Positions 26,609 through 34,978 of a stretch of DNA of 64,000 nt are shown piece after piece; positions within the stretch are counted from its first letter, which is position 1; every line of letters begins with the position of its first letter. The DNA is taken from the NCBI GenBank assembly GCA_964399635.1, contig CAYNRU010000044.1:62001-126000 (forward strand). Direction: 5' to 3'. Source of the stretch: UBA4615 sp964399635. Lineage in GTDB: Bacteria; Pseudomonadota; Gammaproteobacteria; Burkholderiales; Burkholderiaceae_E. Both the position numbers and the translations under genes were made by a program. The notes below the pieces were generated by a model. That model searched no databases, was not told the DNA's origin, and worked only from the letters and a program-made list of their open reading frames with translations.

Positions 26609-28672
26609 TCAGCTCACCTTCATGCCGGGCAGGGCCCCGTCCTGCGGGTCGAGCAGGTACACGCCGCTGCCCGGTGCCGAGGCGGCGAGCACCATGCCTT
26701 CGGACAGCCCGAACTTCATCTTGCGGGGCGCGAGATTGGCGACCATCACCGTCAGCCGCCCGGTCAGCTGCTCGGGGCGGTGGTGCTTGCTGATCCCGGA
26801 GAACACGGTGCGCAGCCGGGCTTCACCGACGTCGAGCGTGAGCTTGAGCAGCTTGTCGGAGCCCTCGACCGACTCGGCCGCGACGATCCGGGCGACCCGC
26901 AGGTCGACCTTGGCGAAGTCGTCGATCGAGATCGGCGCGGGCGGCGTGGCCTCGGCCTGCGCCGCCGCCGGTGGGGCGGCGTCGGAGGGCGCGGCGGCTG
27001 GCGGCTCGAAGAGCGCGTCGAGCTGCTTGGGGTCGACCCGCGTCATCAGGTGCTGGTAGGCCTCGATCCGGTGGCCCTCGGGCAGCGGCACCGCCAGCGC
27101 CGCCCAGTCGGTCGCCGGCAGGTTCATGAACTGCGCGACCCGCGCCGACATCGCCGGCAGCACCGGCGTCAGCAGCAGCACCAGATCGCGGAAAGCCCGC
27201 AGCGCCGTCGAGCAGCAGCGGTGCAGGTCGGCCGCCAGGGCCGGGTCCTTGGCGAGGTCCCAGGGCTTCTCTGCGTCGACGTACTGGTTCACGGCGTCGG
27301 CGAACTGCATGATCTCGCGCAGCGCCTTGGCGAACTCGCGCTGCTCGTACAGAACGCCCACCGCCTCGGGCCCGCACCAGGGCCGCGCGAAGCCTTCGTG
27401 GGCTCCGTGGTCGATCGGGGCGAGCCGTCCGTCGAAGCGCTTGGCGAGGAAGCCCGCGCAGCGGCTCGCGATGTTGACCAGCTTGCCGACCAGGTCGGAG
27501 TTGACCCGCGCCACGAAGTCGTCCGGGTTGAAGTCGACGTCCTCCACGCGGGCGTTGAGCTTGGCGGCCAGGTAGTAGCGCAGCCACTCCGGGTTCATGC
27601 CCAGCTCGAGGTAGCGCAGCGGCGAGATGCCGGTGCCGCGCGATTTGCTCATCTTCTCGCCGGACACCGTGATGAAGCCGTGCACGTTGATCTGGTCGGG
27701 CACCTTGTAGCCGGCGAACTTCAGCATCGCCGGCCAGAACAGGGTGTGGAAGTAGATGATGTCCTTGCCGATGAAGTGCACCTGCTCGACGTCCGCGTCG
27801 GGCGCGACGAAGGCGCCGAAGTCCAGGCCGCGTGCCGCGCAGTGCGCCTTGAGCGAGGCCAGGTAGCCGATCGGGGCGTCGAGCCAGACGTAGAAATACT
27901 TGCCCGGCGCGTCCGGGATCGGTATGCCGAAGTAAGGCGCGTCGCGCGAGATGTCCCAGTCGGCCAGGCCGCCGGTGGGCGCGCCCGTTGTGTCGGTGCC
28001 GCCCTCGAGCCACTCGCGCGCCTTGTTTGCGACCTCGGGCTGCAGCCGCCCCTCCAGCGCCCAGCCGCGCAGGAACTCGACGCAGCGCGGGTCGGACAGG
28101 CTGAAGAAGTAGTGCTCGGACTGGCGCATCACCGGCGTGGCGCCGGTCAGCGTCGAGTAGGGGTGCTTCAGGTCGGTGGGCGCGTAGACCGCGCCGCAGA
28201 CCTCGCAGGAGTCACCGAACTGATCCTTGGCGCCGCACTTGGGGCACTCGCCCTTGATGTAGCGGTCGGGCAGGAACATGCCCTTGACCGGGTCGTAGAA
28301 CTGCTCGATGGTCCGGGTCGCGATCAGACCCGCCGCGCGCAGCTTGCGGTAGATGTCCTGGGACAGCTCGACGTTCTCGGGTGAGTCGGTCGAGTGCCAG
28401 TGATCGAACGACACATGGAAGCCCTGCAGGTAGCGCGGCCGCTCGGCGGCGATCCGCTCGACCAGCTGGCGCGGCGTGATGCCCTCGCTCTCTGCCTTGA
28501 GCATGATCGGCGCGCCGTGCGCGTCGTCGGCGCACACGAAGTGGACCTCGCGCCCCTGCATCCGCTGGAACCGCACCCAGATGTCGGCCTGAATGTATTC
28601 CATGATGTGGCCGATGTGGAACGAGCCGTTGGCGTACGGCAGGGCAGTGGTGACGAACAGGCGCCTGGACAT
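26609..28672 (-). CDS. metG: Methionyl-tRNA synthetase
   Basis: A 687-residue class I synthetase charging tRNA-Met. The HIGH-type motif (YANGSFHIGHI), the zinc knuckle (CPKCGAKDQFGDSCEVCG) and KMSKS (GEKMSKSRGT) are intact. The anticodon-binding helical domain follows, and a C-terminal EMAP/Trbp-like dimerisation and tRNA-binding domain begins near residue 580 (ISIDDFAKVDLRVARIVAAE). An Ala/Pro-rich linker separates it from the catalytic body. It is divergent from apbC. Confidence 0.98.
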   Translation of the reverse strand: MSRRLFVTTALPYANGSFHIGHIMEYIQADIWVRFQRMQGREVHFVCADDAHGAPIMLKAESEGITPRQLVERIAAERPRYLQGFHVSFDHWHSTDSPENVELSQDIYRKLRAAGLIATRTIEQFYDPVKGMFLPDRYIKGECPKCGAKDQFGDSCEVCGAVYAPTDLKHPYSTLTGATPVMRQSEHYFFSLSDPRCVEFLRGWALEGRLQPEVANKAREWLEGGTDTTGAPTGGLADWDISRDAPYFGIPIPDAPGKYFYVWLDAPIGYLASLKAHCAARGLDFGAFVAPDADVEQVHFIGKDIIYFHTLFWPAMLKFAGYKVPDQINVHGFITVSGEKMSKSRGTGISPLRYLELGMNPEWLRYYLAAKLNARVEDVDFNPDDFVARVNSDLVGKLVNIASRCAGFLAKRFDGRLAPIDHGAHEGFARPWCGPEAVGVLYEQREFAKALREIMQFADAVNQYVDAEKPWDLAKDPALAADLHRCCSTALRAFRDLVLLLTPVLPAMSARVAQFMNLPATDWAALAVPLPEGHRIEAYQHLMTRVDPKQLDALFEPPAAAPSDAAPPAAAQAEATPPAPISIDDFAKVDLRVARIVAAESVEGSDKLLKLTLDVGEARLRTVFSGISKHHRPEQLTGRLTVMVANLAPRKMKFGLSEGMVLAASAPGSGVYLLDPQDGALPGMKVS

Positions 28673-28841
28673 CGGGTGGGCTTCTCGGTGGTCGCGGGGT
28701 CGCCGCGAAAAACCTTCAGTTTAGCGCGGGCCGCCCAGCGCCGGCCGGGCCGGGCAGCGGGGCATCGCATTTCGGATAGACTTTGCGCCCGGTCGCCGAC
28801 AGCCGTCGCCGGCCGTCCATCGCACCCATCCTGGAGACACC

Positions 28842-29930
28842 ATGGCCGTCACGGTCGAGCAAGTGGGCGCGGCGCTCGCCGCCATCGTCGACCCGAACAC
28901 CGGCAGGGATCTGGTGTCTGGCAAGTCGGCGAAGAACATCCGCGTCGAGGACGGCCACGTGAGCGTCGACGTCGAGCTCGGCTACCCGGCCCGCAGCCAG
29001 ATCGGCCCGATCCGGCGCGCCGCGATCGATGCGATCCGCGCGCTGCCCGGCGTGAGCAACGTCAGCGCCAACGTCTACCAGAAGATCGTCGCGCACGCGG
29101 TGCAGCGTGGCGTCAAGCTGCTGCCCAACGTCAAGAACATCGTCGCGGTGGCCTCGGGCAAGGGCGGCGTCGGCAAGAGCACCACCGCGGTCAACCTGGC
29201 GCTGGCGCTGGCCGCGGAGGGCGCCTCGGTCGGCATCCTGGACGCCGACATCTACGGCCCCTCCCAGCCCACGATGCTGGGCATCGTCGGGCGGCCGCAG
29301 TCGGCCGACGGCAAGACGCTCGAGCCGATGGAGGGGCACGGCATCCAGGCCAGCTCGATCGGCTTCCTGATCGACACCGACACCCCGATGGTCTGGCGCG
29401 GGCCGATGGTCACGCAGGCCCTCGAGCAGCTGCTGCGCGAGACCAACTGGCGCGACCTCGACTACCTGATCGTCGACATGCCCCCAGGCACCGGCGACAT
29501 CCAGCTGACGCTGTCGCAGAAGGTGCCGGTCACCGGCGCGGTGATCGTCACCACGCCGCAGGACATCGCGCTGCTCGACGCCCGCAAGGGCCTGAAGATG
29601 TTCGAGAAGGTGGGCATCCCGATCCTGGGGATCGTCGAGAACATGGCGATCCACGTCTGCACGCAGTGCGGGCACGCCGAGCACATCTTCGGCTCGGGCG
29701 GCGGCGAGCGGATGGCCAAGGACTACGAGGTCGAGTACCTCGGCGGGCTGCCGCTCGACATCCGGATCCGCGAGCAGACCGACTCAGGGTGCCCCACCGT
29801 GGTGGCCGAGCCGGACGGCGCGATCTCGCTGGCCTACAAGCAGATCGCCCGGCGCATCGCCGTCAAGATCGCCGACCGCGCGAAGGACATGTCGCTCAAG
29901 TTCCCGTCCATCGTCGTCCAGAACACCTGA
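28842..29930 (+). CDS. apbC: Iron-sulfur cluster carrier protein ApbC/Mrp
   Basis: A 362-residue P-loop ATPase that carries [4Fe-4S] clusters to apoproteins. The N-terminal MIP18/DUF59 domain (residues about 5-85) is followed by the deviant Walker A GKGGVGKSTTAVNLALAL, LDADIYGPSQPTMLG, VDMPPGTGDIQLT and the cluster-binding CxxC in CTQCGHAEHIFGSGG. It lies upstream of modABC. Maturation of Fe-S and Mo/W enzymes may connect them, but the ModE-type box separates the two transcription units. Confidence 0.95.
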   Translation: MAVTVEQVGAALAAIVDPNTGRDLVSGKSAKNIRVEDGHVSVDVELGYPARSQIGPIRRAAIDAIRALPGVSNVSANVYQKIVAHAVQRGVKLLPNVKNIVAVASGKGGVGKSTTAVNLALALAAEGASVGILDADIYGPSQPTMLGIVGRPQSADGKTLEPMEGHGIQASSIGFLIDTDTPMVWRGPMVTQALEQLLRETNWRDLDYLIVDMPPGTGDIQLTLSQKVPVTGAVIVTTPQDIALLDARKGLKMFEKVGIPILGIVENMAIHVCTQCGHAEHIFGSGGGERMAKDYEVEYLGGLPLDIRIREQTDSGCPTVVAEPDGAISLAYKQIARRIAVKIADRAKDMSLKFPSIVVQNT

Positions 29931-29956
29931 GCCGCGCCCGGGTGGCGCTTGCGGGC

Positions 29957-29978
29957 GTTATATCCGTTGAGATATAAC
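29957..29978 (+). promoter_or_regulatory. ModE-type operator upstream of modA
   Basis: A perfect palindrome, GTTATATC-N6-GATATAAC, lies 41 bases before the modA start. The sequence and spacing fit the ModE-binding palindrome known from E. coli modABC (TATAT half-sites). It stands out as AT-rich in a region of very high GC. Binding of molybdate- or tungstate-loaded ModE would repress uptake. Confidence 0.85.
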
Positions 29979-30019
29979 AGCCGGCAGGCGCCGGCGGTCG
30001 GCCCGGGAGCGCGACAGGC

Positions 30020-30805
30020 ATGACACGGCGGGCGGCATTGGCGGGCGTTGCGGGTGCGCTGTTCGCGGTCCTGCGCCCCTCGGGGCTGCGCGCGCAGCCG
30101 GCGGCTGCCCCGCTGCTGGTGTTCGCCGCGGCCAGCCTGCAGGGGGCGCTCGACGTGGTCGCCACCGCCTGGGCCGCGCAAGGGGGCGCGCGTCCGTCCC
30201 TCTCCTACGCGGGCACCCCGGCCCTGGCGCGGCAGATCGAGCAGGGCGCGCCGGCCGACCTGCTGATCGCGGCCGACACCGACTGGATGGACCACCTCGA
30301 GCGCCGCGGCGCGCTGCGTCCGGGCAGCCGCTTCGACCTGCTCGGCAACCGGCTGGTGCTGGTGGCGCCGCAGGACCGGCCGGTGACGCTGCGCATCGCG
30401 CCCGGCATGGATCTCGTCGGGGCGCTCGCCGGCGGGCGGCTCGCGCTCGCCGACGTCGGGACCGTGCCGGCCGGGCGCTACGCCAAGGTGGCGCTGGAGG
30501 CGCTGGGCGTCTGGCCGTCCGTGGCGCGTCATGTCGCGGGCACCGAGAACGTCCGCGCGGCGCTTGCCCTGGTGGCGCGCGGCGAGGCGCCGCTGGGCAT
30601 CGTCTATGCGAGCGACGCGCGCGCCGAACCGCGGGTGCGCGTGGTGGACCGCTTCCCGCCCGGGCTGCACCCGCCCATCGTGTATCCGGTCGCGATCACC
30701 GCCGTATCACGCGCGCCGCAGGCCGCCGCGTTCGCGGCGTTCCTGCGCTCGCCGACTGCCGCGGCCGCGTTCCTCGCGCAGGGCTTCGAGGTGCTCGTCC
30801 GATGA
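30020..30805 (+). CDS. modA: Molybdate/tungstate ABC transporter, periplasmic binding protein
   Basis: A 261-residue binding protein. The signal TRRAALAGVAGALFAVLRP ... LRAQ has an RR start and ends near residue 25. The mature part begins PLLVFAAASLQGALDVVA, the oxyanion-binding serine loop of ModA, followed by GTPALARQIEQGAPADLLIAADTDWMDHL, LADVGTVPAGRYAKVALEALG and GIVYASDA. This is the ModA (PF13531-like) form and not TupA-like. ModA-type proteins also bind tungstate, and the aor genes nearby make tungstate relevant. modB follows after 25 bases. Confidence 0.93.
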   Translation: MTRRAALAGVAGALFAVLRPSGLRAQPAAAPLLVFAAASLQGALDVVATAWAAQGGARPSLSYAGTPALARQIEQGAPADLLIAADTDWMDHLERRGALRPGSRFDLLGNRLVLVAPQDRPVTLRIAPGMDLVGALAGGRLALADVGTVPAGRYAKVALEALGVWPSVARHVAGTENVRAALALVARGEAPLGIVYASDARAEPRVRVVDRFPPGLHPPIVYPVAITAVSRAPQAAAFAAFLRSPTAAAAFLAQGFEVLVR

Positions 30806-30830
30806 GCGTCGCACCCTCGCGCAGGCCGGC

Positions 30831-31529
30831 ATGATCGCGCTGAGCCCGCAGGAGTGGGAAGCGGTGCACCTGAGCCTGAAGGTGGCCGCGGTCGCGACGC
30901 TGGCGGCGCTGCCGCTCGCCATCGGCGTGGCGCTGCTGCTGGCCCGCGGCCGCTTCCCGGGCCGCACGCTGCTCGACGCGCTGGTGCACCTGCCGCTGGT
31001 GCTCCCGCCGGTGGTCACCGGCTATGTGCTGCTGCTGCTGTTCGGGCGCCGCGGGCCGGTCGGCGCCTGGCTCGAGGCGAGCCTGGGCATCGTGCTGTCG
31101 TTCCGGTGGACGGGCGCCGCACTTGCGTGCGCGGTGATGGGGTTTCCGCTGATGGTCCGCGCGATCCGGCTGTCGATCGAGTCGATCGACCGCCGCCTGG
31201 AGTTCGCCGCGGGTACGCTCGGCGCGCACCCGGTGTGGGCGTTCGCGAGCGTGACCCTGCCGCTCGCCCTGCCCGGCGTGCTCGCGGGTGCCGTGCTGGG
31301 CTTCGCCAAGGCGCTCGGCGAGTTCGGCGCGACCATCACCTTCGTCTCCAGCATCCCGGGCGAGACCCGGACCCTGCCCGCGGCGATCTACGCCGCGACC
31401 CAGACGCCGGGTGGCGATGCCACGGCGCTGCGCCTGACCGTGGTCGCGGTGCTGGTGTCGCTGGTGGCGCTGGCGGCGTCCGAGTGGCTGGCGCGCCGCG
31501 TGCGGCGCGTGGTCGGGGGGCTCGAGTGA
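30831..31529 (+). CDS. modB: Molybdate/tungstate ABC transporter permease
   Basis: A 232-residue inner-membrane permease with five to six helices. It has PLVLPPVVTGYVLLLLFG, typical of ModB, and the EAA loop FAAGTLGAHPVWAFASVTLPLALPG that contacts the ATPase. The following GFAKALGEFGATITFVSSIPG is also diagnostic. The ATG at 30831 is used because the upstream part of the frame overlaps modA and is not family-like. The stop overlaps the modC GTG start (GTGA). Confidence 0.95.
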   Translation: MIALSPQEWEAVHLSLKVAAVATLAALPLAIGVALLLARGRFPGRTLLDALVHLPLVLPPVVTGYVLLLLFGRRGPVGAWLEASLGIVLSFRWTGAALACAVMGFPLMVRAIRLSIESIDRRLEFAAGTLGAHPVWAFASVTLPLALPGVLAGAVLGFAKALGEFGATITFVSSIPGETRTLPAAIYAATQTPGGDATALRLTVVAVLVSLVALAASEWLARRVRRVVGGLE

Positions 31530-32626
31530 TCGAGGTCGACCTGCGGTACGCGCGGGGCGGGTTCTCGCTTGCCTGCGCGTTCCGGGCCGACAGCGGCGCG
31601 CTCGCGCTGTTCGGCCGATCGGGATCGGGCAAGTCGACGCTGCTCGAGCTGATCGCGGGGCGCCTGCGGCCCGATGCGGGCTTCGTGCGGATCGACGGCG
31701 AGACCCTGGTCGACGTCGGGCGCGGCGTGTTCGTGCCGCCGCACCGGCGCCGTGTCGGCATGGTGTTCCAGGACTCGCTGCTGTTCCCGCACCTGAGCGT
31801 GCGCGCCAACCTTTTCTACGGCCGCGACTTCGCCCGAGGCCCGCGCAGCGTGGACCCGGACGCGGTGATCGACATGCTGGGGATCGGGCACCTGCTGCAG
31901 CGCAGGCCGGCGGGGCTCTCGGGCGGCGAGCGCCAGCGCGTCGCGATCGGGCGCGCGCTGCTGTCGGCGCCGCGGCTGCTGCTGCTCGACGAGCCGCTCG
32001 CCGCGCTCGACTTCGAGCGCCGCCAGGAGATCATGCCCTACGTCGCGCGGCTGCGCGACGAGCTCGCCTGGCCGCTGGTCTACGTGTCGCACGCGATCGA
32101 CGAGGTGGCCCGCATCGCCCGCGAGGTAGTCGTGCTCGAGGCGGGCCGCGTGGCGGCAGCGGGCGCGCCGGGCGACGTGCTGGCGCCGCTGCGCGCGCCG
32201 GGCGCGCAGGGCCGCTTCGGGGCCGTGTCGGTGATCGAGGCGCGCATCCTCGGCCACGACCTCGCCTACGGCCTCACCACGCTCGAGCATCCGGCCGGCC
32301 CGATCAGCCTGCCGGGCACGATCGGCCGCCCGGGCGACCTGCACCGGCTGCTGATCAGGGCGACCGACGTCGCGCTCGCGGTGCAGCGGCCTCGCGACGT
32401 CAGCTTCCGCACGGTGCTGCTCGGGACGATCCGCGACGTGGAGGTCGACGACGGGCCGCTCGCCCGCGTCGAGATCGCGCTGCGCGGCAGCGGCCGGCTG
32501 GTGTCCCTCGTCACCCGCAGGGCGATCGACGAGCTGGCCCTCGACGTGGGCGACGACGTCTTCGCGATGGTCAAGGCGACCGCGCTCGACGAGCGCTCGA
32601 TGGCCTACGCGCCGCGGGCGCGCTGA
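31526..32626 (+). CDS. modC: Molybdate/tungstate ABC transporter ATP-binding protein
   Basis: A 366-residue ATPase. Walker A FGRSGSGKSTLLEL, the Q-loop VFQDSLLFPHL, signature LSGGERQRVAIGRALL and Walker B LLLLDEPLAALD are intact, with the switch histidine in YVSHAIDEV. The C-terminal MOP (molybdopterin-binding-like) domain, near residues 295-360, gives oxyanion-dependent feedback in this family (DVSFRTVLLGTIRDVEVDDGPLARVEIALRG). It starts at GTG 31526, overlapping modB. This completes modABC. Confidence 0.95.
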   Translation: MIEVDLRYARGGFSLACAFRADSGALALFGRSGSGKSTLLELIAGRLRPDAGFVRIDGETLVDVGRGVFVPPHRRRVGMVFQDSLLFPHLSVRANLFYGRDFARGPRSVDPDAVIDMLGIGHLLQRRPAGLSGGERQRVAIGRALLSAPRLLLLDEPLAALDFERRQEIMPYVARLRDELAWPLVYVSHAIDEVARIAREVVVLEAGRVAAAGAPGDVLAPLRAPGAQGRFGAVSVIEARILGHDLAYGLTTLEHPAGPISLPGTIGRPGDLHRLLIRATDVALAVQRPRDVSFRTVLLGTIRDVEVDDGPLARVEIALRGSGRLVSLVTRRAIDELALDVGDDVFAMVKATALDERSMAYAPRAR

Positions 32627-32650
32627 GCGGTCGGCGCGCGGGCCGGGCGC

Positions 32651-32695
32651 GGCCAGGCCAGGCGAGGCGGGGTGAGGCGAGGCGAGGCCAGGCGG
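32651..32695. repeat. Imperfect pentanucleotide tandem repeat
   Basis: Nine units of GGCSA-type sequence (GGCCA, GGCGA, GGCGG, GGTGA) follow each other between the modC stop and the convergent regulator gene. A second simple repeat of GTCGCGC type lies at about 32738-32762. Confidence 0.8.
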
Positions 32696-32761
32696 CGGCG
32701 CCACGGAGTGTCCCGATCGTGCTCCCGCAGGTGTGCCGCGTCGCGTGTCGCGCGTCGCGCG

Positions 32762-33133
32762 TCAGGCATCCGGCGCCGCGCCCGGCGCCATCCGTACCCG
32801 CAGCGCCGCAAAGTGGTGCTCGACCGCCCGGGTCGCATCCGCCTCCATGGCCCGGTAGGCCAGCACCAGCTCGCGGCCCAGCGGGGTGAGCGCCGCGCCG
32901 CCGCCGTTGGCGCCGCCCGGGCTCGCCTCCACCACCGGCGTGTCGAACATCCGGTTCAGCGAGTCGATGAGCAGCCACGCACGCCGATAGGACATGCCCA
33001 TCTCCCGGCCGGCGGCGGCAATCGAGCCGCTGCGCTCGACCGCCTCGAGCAGCGCGATCTTCCCCGGTCCGAGCCGGGCATCGTCCTCGAAGCGCAGCCG
33101 GACGCTGACGGCCGCGTTGTGCTTGGTTCGCAT
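32762..33133 (-). CDS. ModE-type winged-helix regulator without MOP domain
   Basis: A 123-residue protein with the ModE/LysR-like N-terminal domain: LGPGKIALLEAVERSGSIAAAGREMGMSYRRAWLLIDSLNRMF, then ALTPLGRELVLAYRAME. The C-terminal molybdate-binding MOP domains of full ModE are absent, so metal sensing would need a partner or be lost. Such short forms are common near mod genes. It converges on modC. A likely target is the palindrome before modA. The start at 33133 gives the family N-terminus. Confidence 0.88.
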   Translation of the reverse strand: MRTKHNAAVSVRLRFEDDARLGPGKIALLEAVERSGSIAAAGREMGMSYRRAWLLIDSLNRMFDTPVVEASPGGANGGGAALTPLGRELVLAYRAMEADATRAVEHHFAALRVRMAPGAAPDA

Positions 33134-33251
33134 GCGCCGATGATAGGCCGGCGGTCCCGGCGCCACCAAAATCAGGTGATTCATGGTGTGTCGCGGACGG
33201 ACACACTCGGGCCCGGGTCCGGGCCCGGGCGCGGCCGATGGCCCCGGCCCG

Positions 33252-34340
33252 TCAGGCGAACCAGGGCAAGGTGCGGCGCAGGGACAGCACGCGCCCGGCA
33301 TCGGTCGGGTCGTAGCCGGCCAGCGGTGCGAGCGCCGCGCGCCAAGCATCCGACGACAGTGCCGCCACCACGCTGCGGGCGGCCGCCCCTTCCAGCGTCG
33401 CCTTGTCGCACACGAGGAAGTAGTCCTCGACCACCAGCGGCACGAAGCCCAGCCCCATGCCGGCTGCGGCGGCCTCGATTCCGAATCCCAGGTCGGCCTG
33501 CCCGGACGCGACTGCGGTCGCGACCGCGAGGTGGTTGGCCTCGGTCCTGCCGTAGCCGTCCACGCGGGCCGGGTCGATCCCCTCGGCGCGCAGCAGCGCA
33601 TCGAGCAGTGCGCGCGTGCCGGTGCCGACCGCCCGGTTGACGAAGCGCAGCCGGCGCAATGCGCCCAGGTCCGCGACGCCACGCGGATTGCCTGCCGGCA
33701 GGATCAGGCCTTGAGTGCGGCGCGCCACCCTGATCAGCTTCTCGCGACCGAGCCGCAGCCGGGGCGCGAATGCTCGGTGAATCTCCGACCCCTTGCGCGC
33801 CAGGTCCGGTCGCGAGCAGGGCAGGTGGATGCCCGCGAACAGGCAGCGCTGGGCGCGCAGCTCTGCCAGCGCCGACAGGCTGCCCGCGAAGCGCAGGTCG
33901 AGCAGCACGCCCGCGGCCGACTCGCACAGCGTCCGAAGCCGGGGCAGGGCCAGGTCGTGGCTGGCCACGCAGGTCGCGATCGGCACCTGGTCGTTGAAGG
34001 CGACGGTGAGCTCGCGCCCGATCTCGGTGGCGAGGTTCTCGATCTCGGCGGCGAGCCGTGCACGGATCCGCGTCTCGGCCCAGAGCAGCTTCTCGGCAAA
34101 CTCGCTGAGCCGCGCCGCGCGACCCTTGTCCCACACGATCAAGCTGCGGCCGTGCCGCCGCTCCTGGTCCTTCAGGTAGCCCCACAGGTGCCGGTAAGAC
34201 CAGCCCAGCCTGCGGGCGGCCGCCGCGATCGACCCCTCCTGGCGGATCGCCGCGATCACCTCGAAGAATGGATTGCGCAGCTGCGGCTGCCCGCCGGGCG
34301 CCATGTCGTAGTTGAGGGTGACTGTGACGATGTCGGACAC
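33252..34340 (-). CDS. ModE-type HTH regulator fused to a PBP-like sensor domain
   Basis: A 362-residue one-component regulator. The N-terminal winged helix resembles ModE (NPFFEVIAAIRQEGSIAAAARRLGWSYRHLWGYLKDQE). The remainder is a periplasmic-binding-protein-like sensor kept in the cytoplasm (PF12727-like): NDQVPIATCVASHDLALPRL ... FVNRAVGTGTRALLDALLRAEG ... EANHLAVATAVASGQADLGFGIEAAA. It is divergent from aorA, so it is a good candidate regulator of the aor operon and may sense tungstate, molybdate or a pathway compound (inference). The start is unsure: GTG 34340 (VSDIVTV) or ATG 34304. The frame also continues upstream over the aorA start, which is unlikely. Confidence 0.82.
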   Translation of the reverse strand: MSDIVTVTLNYDMAPGGQPQLRNPFFEVIAAIRQEGSIAAAARRLGWSYRHLWGYLKDQERRHGRSLIVWDKGRAARLSEFAEKLLWAETRIRARLAAEIENLATEIGRELTVAFNDQVPIATCVASHDLALPRLRTLCESAAGVLLDLRFAGSLSALAELRAQRCLFAGIHLPCSRPDLARKGSEIHRAFAPRLRLGREKLIRVARRTQGLILPAGNPRGVADLGALRRLRFVNRAVGTGTRALLDALLRAEGIDPARVDGYGRTEANHLAVATAVASGQADLGFGIEAAAAGMGLGFVPLVVEDYFLVCDKATLEGAAARSVVAALSSDAWRAALAPLAGYDPTDAGRVLSLRRTLPWFA

Positions 34341-34488
34341 GGCGGATGAGGTCGGGGCGGGTCGAGCGGGTCGGTCGGGCAAGCTTTCCGCGTCGCTCCC
34401 TAGGCAGCGGCCTGCATGTCGAGGTATGCTTTCGCCGACATAAGTTCGTCTGAATCGCGCGAAGACCTCGCCGTCAATTGGAGGAGAC

Positions 34489-34965
34489 ATGCAGAAATCC
34501 CTGCACATCAATCCGGACAAATGCACCGGGTGCCTGCAGTGTGAGATGGCCTGTAGTTTCGAGAACTACGGCATCTTCAACACTGCGAAGTCGCGGATCA
34601 AGGTCTTCGACTTCCATCATACCGGCCGCAAGGTCCCCTACACCTGCACGCAGTGCGACGAGGCCTGGTGCCTGCATGCCTGCCCGGTCGAGGCCATCAA
34701 GATCGACGCGGCCACCGGCGCCAAGGTGGTGCTCGAGGATGTGTGCGTCGGCTGCAAGGTCTGCACGATCGCCTGCCCGTTCGGCACGGTGAACTACGTG
34801 GCCGACACCGGCAAGGTCCAGAAGTGCGACCTGTGCGGGGGCGAGCCCGCCTGCGCGGACGCCTGCCCGACCGGCGCGATCACCTACATCGATGCCAGCT
34901 GGACCGGCTTGGACCGGATGAAGCAATGGGCCGACAAGCTGGGCAACCAGCCGTCGGCCGTCTGA
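34489..34965 (+). CDS. aorA: Aldehyde oxidoreductase, ferredoxin-like electron-transfer subunit
   Basis: A 158-residue polyferredoxin carrying about four [4Fe-4S] clusters. Cys motifs begin at C12, C15, C18 and C22 (CTGCLQCEMAC) and continue with CTQCDEAWCLHACP, CVGCKVCTIACP and CDLCGGEPACADACP. It would relay electrons between the tungsten subunit and the FAD subunit. A strong GGAGGAG ribosome-binding site precedes the ATG. aorB starts 13 bases after its stop. The layout matches the AorABC enzyme described from Aromatoleum aromaticum. Confidence 0.92.
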   Translation: MQKSLHINPDKCTGCLQCEMACSFENYGIFNTAKSRIKVFDFHHTGRKVPYTCTQCDEAWCLHACPVEAIKIDAATGAKVVLEDVCVGCKVCTIACPFGTVNYVADTGKVQKCDLCGGEPACADACPTGAITYIDASWTGLDRMKQWADKLGNQPSAV

Positions 34966-34978
34966 AGGAGACGCAAAC

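Noticed and set aside
34420..34445. TATG ... CATA arrangement before aorA considered as a second ModE box
   Set aside because: The half-sites are not true inverted repeats (TATGCT versus GACATA) and lack the TATAT core, unlike the perfect site before modA.
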